Below, in pieces: positions 30,353 to 39,539 of a stretch of 64,000 bases of DNA. The translations under genes were made by a program, and so were the position numbers. Position 1 is the stretch's first letter; every line of letters starts with the position of its first letter. The DNA comes from Dolomitihabitans soli (GTDB taxonomy: Bacteria; Actinomycetota; Actinomycetes; Streptosporangiales; Streptosporangiaceae), in assembly GCF_022213955.1 (NCBI RefSeq), contig NZ_JAKNTW010000006.1, forward strand, positions 418,569 through 482,568, given 5' to 3'. The notes below the pieces were generated by a model. The model saw nothing but the letters and a program-made list of their open reading frames with translations, was not told the DNA's origin and searched no databases.

Positions 30353-30871
30353 TCAGCTTCCGGGCGACTCCAGAGCGCGCTCGAAGGCCGCGTAGACGTC
30401 CTGACGCAGCAGCACGAACCGTACGTCGGAGACCCGGGTCGGGGTGGCGCGCACGGTGCGGACGGCGATGCCGGCAGCCGAGTCGAGCGGCCAGCCGTAG
30501 ATCCCCGCGGACACCGCCGGGAAGGCCACGCTGGTTGCGCCCAGCTCGTCGGCGACCCTGAGCGACTCCCGGTAGCAGGAGGCCAGCAGGTCGGCGCGAT
30601 CCTCGGTGACGGAGTGGACGGGCCCGACCGTGTGGATGACCCACCGCGCCGGCAACTCGCCCGCCGTGGTCGCCACGGCCTGCCCGGTCGCCAGGCCCTT
30701 GCCGTAGTGGGAGGCGCGCAGCCTGCGGCAGTCGGCGAGGATCGCCGGGCCGCCGCGCCGGTGGATCGCCCCGTCGACTCCGCCGCCGCCCATCAGCGAG
30801 GAGTTGGCCGCGTTGACGACGGCGTCCACGTCCTGCTCGGTGATGTCGCCCCGGACCAGCGTGATCTCCAT
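30353..30871 (-). CDS. macro-domain ADP-ribose hydrolase (YmdB-like)
   Basis: 172 residues forming a single macro domain. The ADP-ribose-binding motifs are VVNAANSSLMGGGGVDGAIH and AVSAGIYGWPLDSAA. Bacterial relatives remove acetyl from O-acetyl-ADP-ribose or ADP-ribose from proteins. No signal peptide. The ATG at 30871 fits the start of the domain; an upstream in-frame extension is not supported. Faces the cyclase-like gene. Confidence 0.9.
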   Translation of the reverse strand: MEITLVRGDITEQDVDAVVNAANSSLMGGGGVDGAIHRRGGPAILADCRRLRASHYGKGLATGQAVATTAGELPARWVIHTVGPVHSVTEDRADLLASCYRESLRVADELGATSVAFPAVSAGIYGWPLDSAAGIAVRTVRATPTRVSDVRFVLLRQDVYAAFERALESPGS

Positions 30872-31006
30872 GGCCCCGAGTCTGCCGTACGGCGCGGCAC
30901 CGGGCGAATACGCCAGGTTACCTATTCGCCACTGTACGTGATGATCGCTGGTGGATACTACAGAGAGTGACCGGGCGAGGTCGCCGCTTGATAAGGAGTG
31001 CCCCCC

Positions 31007-31078
31007 ATGCAGATGGACGTACCGCCGGGCGGGACCGGCCGTTCCGGTTCCTCGCAGGCTGACGGGCGACGGCGATGA
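31007..31078 (+). CDS. 23-codon ORF coupled to the cyclase-like gene
   Basis: A tiny ORF with an excellent ribosome binding site (AAGGAG, 8 bases upstream of the ATG) whose TGA overlaps the ATG of the next gene by 4 bases. The peptide begins MQMDVPPGGTGRSG and ends QADGRRR. Right after its only Thr comes Gly, with an Asp eight residues later, the G1-D9 spacing of a lasso macrolactam ring. The leader would be only about ten residues and the Thr is at -1 rather than the usual -2, so a precursor role is speculative. It may instead be a coupling leader ORF. Confidence 0.45.
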   Translation: MQMDVPPGGTGRSGSSQADGRRR

Positions 31079-32859
31079 CATCGGGTGAGGTGTGGTTCGC
31101 CGTCCTGCCGGACGGTGCGGCGGGTCTCGCCGCGGCGCGGGCGCTGAGCCCGCACGCGAGCCAGGCGATCCCGCACGCGTCGGGACGGCCGTGGTTGCTC
31201 GGCCGCTGGCCCCGCGAGCACGTGAAACTCGCCGTGGCGGGCGCGGTCCGGGTGGCGGTGATCGGCCGGTGCCCGGCCACCGCCACCGACCTGACGCCCC
31301 GGCTGCCCCCGCTGCGCGAGGTCGAGGACGTCGAACAGGTCGTCGCCGGCCTGCCGGGCTCCTTCCATCTGGTCGCCTCGGTCGGCGGCCGGGTGCGGGT
31401 GCGTGGCACCGCCTCCGCCGTGCGCCGCGTCTTCACCGCCCGCGTCGGCGACGCGACGGTGGCCGCGAACCGTTCCGACCTGCTGGCCGAGGCGATCGGT
31501 CCGCGTGTCGACGAGCGGGTCCTGGCCACCAGGCTGCTGCCGTCCGGCTCGGTCCACCCGCTGGCGGACGCCAGTGTGTGGGCCGGCGTCACCGGCGTGC
31601 CCCCTGATCACTGCCTCCTCATCGAGCCCGACGGCCGTTCCCGGACGCGCCGGTGGTGGACCGCCCCGGCCCCGGCCCTGCCCCTCGCGGAGGGCTCCAC
31701 CGTGGTGCGACGAGCACTGACGGCCGCGATCGGCAGCTGCACCGCGGGCGGCGGCACGATCAGCGCCGACCTGTCGGGCGGCCTCGGCTCCACCAGTCTG
31801 TGCTTCCTGGCGGTCAACGGCCGGGCCCGCCTGGTCACCGCGCATGTCGAGGAGATGGACCCGCCCGGCGACGGCGGCGTCTGGGCGCGCCGCGCCGCCG
31901 CCGCGCTCCCGGCGGCCGAGCACCTGACGGCGACCGCCGGCCCGGTCACGCACTGGTCGGCCGGGGCCTCGCCGATCGAGGAGCCCGGCGACCGGATGTG
32001 CGAGAGGGTGATACCGGCCGGCCTGGCCGAGCGGATGATCGCGAAGGGCTCCCGGCTGCACCTGACGGGCCGCGGTGGTGACGAACTGTTCTCCCCGGTC
32101 CCCGGTTATCTGCACGACCTGGTCCGCAGCCGGCCGCTGACCGCGCTCCGCCACATCCACGCCCAGCACGTCAGGGAGCGCCGGCCGCTGTGGCCGCTGC
32201 TGCGCGACCTCTGCGAGCGCACCTCCTTCGAACGGTGGCTGGTCGCGACCGCCGGGGGCCTCGGCGCGAGTCCGGCCACCGCCGATCCCACGTCGACGGC
32301 CTGGGGGCCGGTGCTGTCGATGCCGCCCTGGGCCACTCCGGACGCGGTGCTCCTGGCCCGCGACCTGCTCGGCGAGATCGCCGGGGACGCCCCGCGGCCG
32401 TTGTCGCCGCGGCGGGGTCAGCACGCGGCGCTCCGGTCCGTGCGCACCGCCGGCGATCGGCTGCGCCGGCTCGACCAGGCCACCTCCCGCACCGGCCTGC
32501 CGCACGCCGCGCCGTACCTGGACGACGCGGTGATCGAGGCAGTCCTCTCGGTCCGGGTGCACGAGCGCGGGTCGTTGCCGGTGGCGGTGATGAAAGGGAT
32601 CATGCCCGCTCCGCTGCCGGCGCGCCGTACCAAGGGCGTGGACGGCGCCGCGGTGCGCGAGTGCCACGGTGACCTGCTGGAGTTGTCCGACGGTTCGCTG
32701 CTGGCGGGCATGGGGCTGATCGACGCCGGGGCGCTGCGCGACTTCCTGCTCGGCCTGCCCGCCCAGGCCCGCGTACCGGCCTCGCTGGCGCGGACGCTGG
32801 CGTGTGAGATCTGGCTGCGGTCCCGGCAGGCCGCGACGGTCGAAGCGACGTCCGAATAG
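31075..32859 (+). CDS. asparagine-synthetase-like protein, lasso-peptide-cyclase type
   Basis: 594 residues resembling lasso peptide macrolactam synthetases (B/C proteins). A degenerate N-terminal glutaminase-like domain lacks Cys2 (starts MTSGEV), and the C-terminal ATP-pyrophosphatase domain has DLSGGLGSTSLCFLAVNG at about 232-249 and LHLTGRGGDELFSPVPGYLH. The P-loop Asp of SGGxDS is Gly238 here, which may weaken activity. Canonical lasso clusters also need a RiPP-recognition element and a leader protease; neither follows. The next gene is a divergent-family phosphotransferase on the other strand. Coupled to the 23-codon ORF upstream. Confidence 0.75.
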   Translation: MTSGEVWFAVLPDGAAGLAAARALSPHASQAIPHASGRPWLLGRWPREHVKLAVAGAVRVAVIGRCPATATDLTPRLPPLREVEDVEQVVAGLPGSFHLVASVGGRVRVRGTASAVRRVFTARVGDATVAANRSDLLAEAIGPRVDERVLATRLLPSGSVHPLADASVWAGVTGVPPDHCLLIEPDGRSRTRRWWTAPAPALPLAEGSTVVRRALTAAIGSCTAGGGTISADLSGGLGSTSLCFLAVNGRARLVTAHVEEMDPPGDGGVWARRAAAALPAAEHLTATAGPVTHWSAGASPIEEPGDRMCERVIPAGLAERMIAKGSRLHLTGRGGDELFSPVPGYLHDLVRSRPLTALRHIHAQHVRERRPLWPLLRDLCERTSFERWLVATAGGLGASPATADPTSTAWGPVLSMPPWATPDAVLLARDLLGEIAGDAPRPLSPRRGQHAALRSVRTAGDRLRRLDQATSRTGLPHAAPYLDDAVIEAVLSVRVHERGSLPVAVMKGIMPAPLPARRTKGVDGAAVRECHGDLLELSDGSLLAGMGLIDAGALRDFLLGLPAQARVPASLARTLACEIWLRSRQAATVEATSE

Positions 32860-32951
32860 GACCGGACGACCATCCTGGCCCGGCCCATGAGCGTCGACGC
32901 AGCGGCCGGACCAGGTGAGCGGGTCGCCGTGGCCGGCTGGACGACCCGGTC

Positions 32952-33752
32952 TCACCCGGCCAGGAGCCGGTCCGCGTGCCGGTCGACGTGCGCGACGTCG
33001 GTGAGATAGAGGGTGTCGTGCCCGGCGGCGATGTGTCCGGCGAAGGCCGGATCGCCCGCGGCCGCCCGGTCGTGCATGTGGGTGACCAGGTCGTCGAGCC
33101 GGGTCCGCACCATGGCGGGAAGCGCCTCCCGGTCCGAGTCGTCCAGCCCGTAGCCGTCGCAGAACACGCGGAGCCTGCGCGCCTGCTCCGGCACCGGCGC
33201 CACGGCCTCGCCGTTCCCCACGGCCGTCAGCGGCACGAACCGGTAGGCCGCGTAGGCGACGTCCCACAGCCGTGGCCCCGGGTGCGCGGTGTCGAAGTCG
33301 ATGAACGCGACCGGCCGCCCGTCGCGGAACACGCAGTTGTACGGCGCGACGTCGCCGTGGCAGATCACCTCGGCGGGCTCGCGGGCGGGGAAGTACCACG
33401 TGTGGTCGCCGGACGGCTCGAAGCCGGTGGTCGCGTCGTGGTAGTCCCGCAGCAGCCTCGCCACGCCCAGCAGGGTGGCGTCGGTCCAGGCGTAGGCAGG
33501 CAGCGGGTAGTGCGCGACCGCGCCCGGCAGGTGATCGAGGATCTCCCTGTTCCGCTCGTCGATGCCGTGTGCCCGGGGAGCGCCGCCGAACCCCGCCGCG
33601 TGCAGGTGATCCAGCAGCGCGTGGACCGCCGGCGTCCACGGGCCGGTGGGCCGGCGGACCGTCGTCCCGACCTTGACCACCTGGTTGACGCCGCCGCCGG
33701 TGAGCTTCTCCTCCAACGGATCGTCCGGAAACCCCTCCGCCGACGTGTTCAA
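32952..33752 (-). CDS. aminoglycoside-phosphotransferase-family kinase
   Basis: 266 residues with the kinase-like fold. GGGVNQVVKVGTTVRR is the nucleotide-binding start, VICHGDVAPYNCVF holds the catalytic HGDxxxxN loop and VAFIDFDTAHPGPRLWDVAY the metal-binding DFD. The family phosphorylates small molecules including antibiotics, choline and sugars; the substrate here is unknown. I chose TTG at 33752, which has GGGAGGA 8 bases upstream; an in-frame ATG at 33791 has no obvious site. Confidence 0.82.
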   Translation of the reverse strand: MNTSAEGFPDDPLEEKLTGGGVNQVVKVGTTVRRPTGPWTPAVHALLDHLHAAGFGGAPRAHGIDERNREILDHLPGAVAHYPLPAYAWTDATLLGVARLLRDYHDATTGFEPSGDHTWYFPAREPAEVICHGDVAPYNCVFRDGRPVAFIDFDTAHPGPRLWDVAYAAYRFVPLTAVGNGEAVAPVPEQARRLRVFCDGYGLDDSDREALPAMVRTRLDDLVTHMHDRAAAGDPAFAGHIAAGHDTLYLTDVAHVDRHADRLLAG

Positions 33753-34054
33753 CAGCCTGTCCTCCCTTGCTGGCGTGGCCTTCCGAATCATAGGCGAGCC
33801 CGGTTCAGACCGTTCTGAGGTGTCTCGTCGTCAGCCGTTGACGCGGCTGTAGCACATATGTAACCTTTGGCCAACGCTATGCAAATTTCTTGCAAAGCCT
33901 TGTTCGCTTTCTTGCTCTCCTCCGCAACTTTCGGCCGAGACGCACGGTGTCCGTGCACCCCCCACCTTGGCCGCCGACCGGGCCGCCCGCTGCGGCCGGT
34001 GTCGCGGCCCCCTCGCCCCGTCCTGTCGTTCCAGACGAGAGATAGAGGAACGCA

Positions 34055-37000
34055 ATGAGAAGGAAGCACGTCTTATCGCGGCTGTTCGCGGCGCTCGCCG
34101 CGACCGGCCTGCTCGTGTGCGGGCTGGTCGCCCCGGCCGCCGCCGCGGGCGGACCCAACCTGGCGGCCGGGAAGACGGCCGCGGTCAGCAGTTCCAACGG
34201 GATCCACACGGCCGGCTCGGTCAACGACGGTGACCAGTCCACCTACTGGGAGGGCACCGGCGGCGCCTTCCCGCAGTGGGCCCGGGTCGACCTGGGCGCG
34301 AGCACGAGCATCGACCAGGTCGTGCTGAAGCTCCCCGTCGGCTGGGAGGCCAGGACGCAGACGCTGGCCGTACAGGGCAGTGCCGACGGCACGAGTTTCA
34401 GCACGATCTCCGGGTCCACGGGACACGCCTTCGGGCCCGCCGCCGGCAACGTGGTGACGATCAACTTCCCCGCCACCACGACCCGATACGTCAGGGTGAA
34501 CATCACGGCCAACACCGGCTGGGCCGCCGCGCAACTCTCCGAGCTGGAGATCTACGGCGCGACCGGCTCCTCGGGGAACCTGGCCAGGGGCAAGACGATG
34601 ACGTCGAGCAGCACCGTGGCCCCCTACGGGCCGGGCAACGCGGGCGACGGCAACCAGGCGACCTACTGGGAGAGCAGCGGCAGCGCCTTCCCGCAGTGGA
34701 TCCAGGTCGACCTCGGCGCGGCCGTCGGCATCAACAAGATCGTCATGAAGCTCCCCACCGGCTGGGAGAGCAGGACCCAGACCCTGAGCGTGCAGGGCAG
34801 CACGAACGGCACCGCCTTCAGCACGATCGTCGCCTCGGCCGGGCACAGCTTCAACCCCGCCACGGGCAACACGGCGACGATCAACTTCACCTCCACGACC
34901 ACCAGGTACGTACGGCTGAACATCACGGCCAACACGGGCTGGGCCGCCGGCCAGCTCTCCGAGTTCGAGGTGTACGGCGCGGCCACCGGTGACACCGAGG
35001 CTCCGACGGCCCCCACGAGCCTGGCCTACACCCAGCCGGCGACCGGGCAGATCAGGCTGACCTGGAACGCGTCCACCGACAACGTGGGCGTGACCGGCTA
35101 CGACATCTACGCCAACAACACCCTCCGCACCAGCGTCGCGGGCAACGTCCTGACATATACGGACAATCAGCCGGGCAGCGAGACGGTGTCCTACTACGTC
35201 AAGGCCAGAGACGCCGCGGGCAACCAGTCGCCGAACAGCAACACCGTGACCCGCAACGGGTCCTCGGGCGACACCCAGGCCCCCACGGCCCCCGCGAACC
35301 TGGCCTACACCCAGCCGGCGACCGGGCAGATCAGGCTGACCTGGAACGCGTCCACCGACAACGTGGCCGTGACCGGCTACGAGATCTTCGCCAACAACAC
35401 GCTGCGCGGCACCGTCGCGGGCAACGTGCTCACGTACACGGACGACCAGCCCGTCAGCGCCACGGTGTCCTACCACGTCAAGGCCAGAGACGCGGCGGGC
35501 AACAGGTCCGGCGAGAGCAACACGGTCACCCGCAACGGCAGTGGGGGCGGCGGCTCGAACCTGGCTGTCGGCAAGCCGATCAGCGCCTCCTCCACGATCC
35601 ACACCTTCGTGGCCGCCAACGCCAACGACAACAACGTGGCGACCTACTGGGAGGGCAACGCGGGCAGCTACCCCAACACGCTGACCGTGCAGCTGGGCGC
35701 CAACGCGAGCGTCAACTCGATCGTGCTCAAACTCAACCCCGACAGCATCTGGGGGACGCGTACCCAGACCATCCAGGTGCTCGGCCGCGAGCAGAGCGCG
35801 ACCGCCTTCACCAACCTGTCCTCGGCCGCGGTCTACACGTTCAACCCCGCCACCGGTAACACCGTGACGATCCCGGTCACCGCCTCGGTCGCCGACGTCC
35901 AGCTCCGGATCACCACGAACTCCGGATCCTCCGGCGGGCAGGTGGCCGAGTTCCAGGTCATCGGCACGCCCGCGCCGAACCCGGACCTGACGATCACCGG
36001 GACGTCCTTCACCCCCGCCGCCCCGGTGGAGACCGATCCCATCACGTTGTCGGCCACGGTCAGGAACATCGGCACGGCGGCCTCGGGCGCGACGAACGTC
36101 AACTTCTACCTGGGCACCGCCAAGGCGGGCACCGCCTCGGTCGGCGCGCTGGCGGCCGGGGCGTCCGCGACCGTCACCGCCAACGTGGGCCCGCGCGACG
36201 CGGCGAGCTACCCGCTGAGCGCCAAGGTCGACGAGGACAACACCGTCATCGAGCAGAACGACACCAACAACTCCTTCACCAGCCCGGACCCGCTCGTGGT
36301 CAGGCCGGTCGCCAGCTCCGACCTGATCGCCTCGCCGGTCAACTGGACGCCGGGCAACCCGGGAGCGGGCAACGACGTGACCTTCTCGGTCGCGATCAAG
36401 AACCAGGGCACCGTGGCCTCGGCGAGCGGCGCCCACGGCATCACGCTGACCCTCACCAACACGGCCACCGGCGCCGTGGTCCGCACCCTGACCGGCTCCC
36501 ACAGCGGCGCGATAGCCGCCGGGGCCACCGCGAACCCGGTCAACCTGGGCACCTGGCCGGCCGTCAACGGCAAGTACAGCGTCAAGGTCGTACTGGCCGA
36601 CGACGCGAACGAGCTGCCGGTCAAGCGGGCGAACAACACCAGCACGCACCCGTTCTTCGTGGGCCGGGGCGCCAACATGCCCTACGACATGTACGAGGCC
36701 GAGGACGGCGTCATCGGCGGCGGCGCGGCCGTGGTCGGTCCGAACAGGACCATCGGCGACCCGGCGGGCGAGGCGTCCGGCCGCAAGGCGGTCACGCTGA
36801 ACACGACGGGCAGCTACGTCGAGTTCACCACCAAGGCCACCACCAACACCCTGGTCACCAGGTTCTCCATCCCGGACGCCCCCGGCGGCGGCGGGATCGA
36901 CTCCACCCTCAACGTCTACGTCGACGGCGTCTTCCACAAGGCCATCAACCTGACCTCCAAGTACGCCTGGCTGTACGGCGCCGAGGCCGGCCCCGGCAAC

Positions 37001-38347
37001 TCACCCGGCTCGGGCCCCGCGCGGCACATCTACGACGAGGCCAACATCATGCTCGGGTCGACGGTCCCGGCCGGCAGCAAGATCAGGCTGCAGAAGGACC
37101 CCGCCAACTCGACGACCTACGCCATCGACTTCATCAACCTGGAGCAGGTCGCCCCCACCGCCAACCCCGACCCGGTCAGGTACACCGTCCCCACCGGCTT
37201 CACCCACCAGGACGTCCAGAACGCCCTGGACCGGGTCAGAATGGACACCACCGGCAACCTGGTCGGCGTCTACCTCCCGCCCGGCACCTACCAGACCGCG
37301 AGCAAGTTCCAGGTGTACGGCAAGGCCGTCAAGGTTCTTGGCGCCGGTCCCTGGTACACCCGCTTCCAGGCGCCGACGACCCAGGACAACACCGACGTCG
37401 GCTTCCGGGCCGATGGGACCGCGAAGGGCTCCTCGTTCGCCGGGTTCGCCTACTTCGGCAACTACACCTCCCGGATCGACGGGCCCGGCAAGGTCTTCGA
37501 CTTCTCGAACGTCTCCGAGATCGTGATCGACAACATCTGGAACGAGCACATGGTGTGCCTCTACTGGGGCGCGAACACCGACAAGGTGACGATCAAGAAC
37601 TCGCGGATCCGCAACATGTTCGCCGACGGCGTCAACATGACCAACGGCAGCACGGACAACCTGGTCACCAACAACGACGCCCGGGCGACCGGTGACGACA
37701 GCTTCGCCCTGTTCTCCGCCATCGACGCGGGCGGGGCCGACATGAGGGGCAACGTCTACGAGAACCTGACCTCCACCCTGACGTGGCGCGCGGCCGGGGT
37801 CGCGGTCTACGGCGGCTACGACAACGTGTTCAGGAACATCTACATCGCCGACACGCTGGTCTACTCCGGCATCACGATCAGCTCGCTCGACTTCGGCTAC
37901 CCGATGAACGGCTTCGGCGCCGACCCGCCGACCAGGTTCGAGAACATCTCGATCGTCCGGGCCGGCGGTCACTTCTGGAACGGGCAGACCTTCCCCGGCA
38001 TCTGGGTCTTCTCCGCCTCGAAGGTCTTCCAGGGCATCCGCGTGAGCGACGTGGACATCGTCGATCCGACCTACTCCGGCATCATGTTCCAGACGAACTA
38101 CGTCGGGAACCAGCCGCAGAACCCGGTCAAGGACACGATCTTCTCGAACATCACCATCACCGGTGCCCAGAAGAGCGGTGACGCCTTCGACGCCAAGTCG
38201 GGCTTCGGCATCTGGGCGAACGAAATGCCCGAGCCCGACCAGGGTCCGGCGGTCGGTTCCGTCACCTTCAACAACCTGCGGATGAGTAACAACCACACGA
38301 ACGTGAAGAACACCACCTCCACGTTCACCATCAACATCAATCCGTAA
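34055..38347 (+). CDS. secreted multidomain alpha-1,3-glucanase (GH87-type)
   Basis: 1430 residues. Signal peptide about 1-30 (LFAALAATGLLVCGLVAPAA), two discoidin-like domains (about 32-310), two fibronectin type III domains (315-494), a third discoidin-like domain (501-636), two CARDB-like domains (644-870), a CBM6-like domain (YEAEDGVIGG, 877-1030) and a C-terminal beta-helix catalytic domain (1038-1430). The helix carries D1191 (ADGVN) and D1214-D1215 (GDDS). As I recall, characterised GH87 enzymes use three Asp with this same spacing. It would cut fungal or bacterial alpha-1,3-glucan (mutan). AGAGGAA precedes the ATG. Confidence 0.88.
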   Translation: MRRKHVLSRLFAALAATGLLVCGLVAPAAAAGGPNLAAGKTAAVSSSNGIHTAGSVNDGDQSTYWEGTGGAFPQWARVDLGASTSIDQVVLKLPVGWEARTQTLAVQGSADGTSFSTISGSTGHAFGPAAGNVVTINFPATTTRYVRVNITANTGWAAAQLSELEIYGATGSSGNLARGKTMTSSSTVAPYGPGNAGDGNQATYWESSGSAFPQWIQVDLGAAVGINKIVMKLPTGWESRTQTLSVQGSTNGTAFSTIVASAGHSFNPATGNTATINFTSTTTRYVRLNITANTGWAAGQLSEFEVYGAATGDTEAPTAPTSLAYTQPATGQIRLTWNASTDNVGVTGYDIYANNTLRTSVAGNVLTYTDNQPGSETVSYYVKARDAAGNQSPNSNTVTRNGSSGDTQAPTAPANLAYTQPATGQIRLTWNASTDNVAVTGYEIFANNTLRGTVAGNVLTYTDDQPVSATVSYHVKARDAAGNRSGESNTVTRNGSGGGGSNLAVGKPISASSTIHTFVAANANDNNVATYWEGNAGSYPNTLTVQLGANASVNSIVLKLNPDSIWGTRTQTIQVLGREQSATAFTNLSSAAVYTFNPATGNTVTIPVTASVADVQLRITTNSGSSGGQVAEFQVIGTPAPNPDLTITGTSFTPAAPVETDPITLSATVRNIGTAASGATNVNFYLGTAKAGTASVGALAAGASATVTANVGPRDAASYPLSAKVDEDNTVIEQNDTNNSFTSPDPLVVRPVASSDLIASPVNWTPGNPGAGNDVTFSVAIKNQGTVASASGAHGITLTLTNTATGAVVRTLTGSHSGAIAAGATANPVNLGTWPAVNGKYSVKVVLADDANELPVKRANNTSTHPFFVGRGANMPYDMYEAEDGVIGGGAAVVGPNRTIGDPAGEASGRKAVTLNTTGSYVEFTTKATTNTLVTRFSIPDAPGGGGIDSTLNVYVDGVFHKAINLTSKYAWLYGAEAGPGNSPGSGPARHIYDEANIMLGSTVPAGSKIRLQKDPANSTTYAIDFINLEQVAPTANPDPVRYTVPTGFTHQDVQNALDRVRMDTTGNLVGVYLPPGTYQTASKFQVYGKAVKVLGAGPWYTRFQAPTTQDNTDVGFRADGTAKGSSFAGFAYFGNYTSRIDGPGKVFDFSNVSEIVIDNIWNEHMVCLYWGANTDKVTIKNSRIRNMFADGVNMTNGSTDNLVTNNDARATGDDSFALFSAIDAGGADMRGNVYENLTSTLTWRAAGVAVYGGYDNVFRNIYIADTLVYSGITISSLDFGYPMNGFGADPPTRFENISIVRAGGHFWNGQTFPGIWVFSASKVFQGIRVSDVDIVDPTYSGIMFQTNYVGNQPQNPVKDTIFSNITITGAQKSGDAFDAKSGFGIWANEMPEPDQGPAVGSVTFNNLRMSNNHTNVKNTTSTFTININP
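34999..35545 (+). repeat. 279-bp DNA repeat encoding the two fibronectin domains
   Basis: The stretch beginning CTGGCCTACACCCAGCCGGC at 35021 recurs at 35300, exactly 279 bp (93 codons) later, with long identical runs at the DNA level. This indicates a recent or gene-converted duplication inside the glucanase gene. Confidence 0.85.
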
Positions 38348-38452
38348 CACCGCGCTCCGGAGTCCCGCCGGGAGCGTCCCGGCGGGACTTCCGCGTCCAG
38401 AGGCCGCTCGCGTCGCTGCGGGGGTGGTCCCGGTGCAAGGCCCGGGCCTGCG

Positions 38453-38965
38453 TCAGCCGGGCTGCGCGTCCCAGACGTAGATGCGGACCAGGCGGTCGCC
38501 GAACCAGGTCTCGGTGCGGTCGAGACGGAAACCGAGCCGCTCGGCGATCCGCCAGGAGGCCGTGTTGTCCTCCTGGACCATGCAGATCAGATGGGTGAGG
38601 CCGAGATCGTCACGGGCGTTCCTGAAGACCTCCGCGGCGGCCTCGCTCGCGTACCCCTGCCCCCAGTAGGCCGCTGCCATCCGCCAGCCGATCTCGATCT
38701 CGCCGCTCTCCCACACCTGCAGCCCGCAGTCGCCGATCACCCGATCGTCCTCGCGGTGCACGATGGTGTAGAAGACGAGGCCCTGCTCGCCCGTTCTGCT
38801 GATCCTGCGCTGGAGGCCTTCGCGGACCTTCGCCTCGTCGTAGACGTCTCCCGGACCGATGAACCGCATCGCCTCCGGATCGGTGAATATCGGCAGTAGT
38901 TCGGCGAAATCCTCGGCAACGGGCGGGCGTAGCAGGAGTCGCTTGGTGATCAGAGTGGGAGGCAT
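38453..38965 (-). CDS. GNAT-family acetyltransferase (RimJ/RimL type)
   Basis: 170 residues. The opening TLITKRLLLRPPVAEDFAEL and the acetyl-CoA-binding stretch AAAYWGQGYASEAAAEVFRN are typical of RimJ/RimL N-acyltransferases; NTASWRIAERLGFRLD is the C-terminal motif. Substrate is an N-terminus or small amine, not determinable. ATG at 38965; longer in-frame upstream starts add non-conserved sequence. Monocistronic, divergent from the cold-shock gene. Confidence 0.88.
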   Translation of the reverse strand: MPPTLITKRLLLRPPVAEDFAELLPIFTDPEAMRFIGPGDVYDEAKVREGLQRRISRTGEQGLVFYTIVHREDDRVIGDCGLQVWESGEIEIGWRMAAAYWGQGYASEAAAEVFRNARDDLGLTHLICMVQEDNTASWRIAERLGFRLDRTETWFGDRLVRIYVWDAQPG

Positions 38966-39207
38966 CACGCCATTATGCCCATACGGTTCGCCGGAACCCT
39001 GGCTGTGTGCCTTAGCCGCAGTGATCGCGATCCGTGCTGTAGAGTGACGCATAGGTTGTAGTCGAAGTTCCTGTACGCGTAGCAGCGCCTGCGGAGTCAT
39101 GACAGCGGGTGCTCGCCGCACGAAGCCAAGGCTTTCACCGGGCGATCGGTCGCAGCAACCTGAAGTACAGATCTGAAGATCGCCTTTCATGAGGAGTAAG
39201 AAAAGTA

Positions 39208-39411
39208 ATGGCTCAGGGAATCGTGAAGTGGTTCAACGCCGACAAGGGTTTCGGCTTCATCACTCCTGACGACGGCACCGCCGATCTGTTCGTGCACTTC
39301 TCGGCTATCGACGCAAGCGGCTACCGGAGCCTGCAGGAGAACCAGCGGGTCGAGTTCACCGCCGGCCAGGGGGCCAAGGGGCCTCAGGCTGAGCAGGTTC
39401 GCCCGCTCTAG
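39208..39411 (+). CDS. cold-shock domain protein (CspA family)
   Basis: 67 residues, the full family length. RNP1 is KGFGFI (residues 14-19) and RNP2 is LFVHFSAI. Binds single-stranded nucleic acid, acting as RNA chaperone. GAGGAG precedes the ATG. The 240-bp region before it, where AGCCGCAGTGATCGCGATCC and other dyads occur, is long enough for the structured leader common to such genes. A hairpin follows about 70 bp downstream. Confidence 0.97.
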   Translation: MAQGIVKWFNADKGFGFITPDDGTADLFVHFSAIDASGYRSLQENQRVEFTAGQGAKGPQAEQVRPL

Positions 39412-39480
39412 ATTCACTTATACAGAGCGTCGCAAGACCCGGCGAGAGGCCCGCGCATCTCGGCCTGGCCTTCGCTCAAC

Positions 39481-39522
39481 GAACGAGGTCCCGCGATTCC
39501 CTGGAGTCGCGGGCTCCCGTTC
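39481..39522 (+). terminator. hairpin between cold-shock and STAS genes
   Basis: Arms CCCGCGA (39490-39496) and TCGCGGG (39507-39513) are perfect, and the stem is extended after an internal bulge by GAACG (39481-39485) with CGTTC (39518-39522). No clear T tract. It could terminate the csp transcript or attenuate entry into the STAS gene. Confidence 0.55.
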
Positions 39523-39539
39523 ACCGATTGGAGGTCCGC

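Noticed and set aside
31007..31078. Canonical lasso precursor peptide
   Set aside because: Too short, lacks the leader motif and Thr at -2. Kept as an ORF of unknown role, not called a precursor.
34073..36937. A 954-codon minus-strand open frame opposite the glucanase
   Set aside because: Composition is Val/Gly/Arg/Asp-rich without motifs; the plus strand encodes clear discoidin, fibronectin and CARDB domains.
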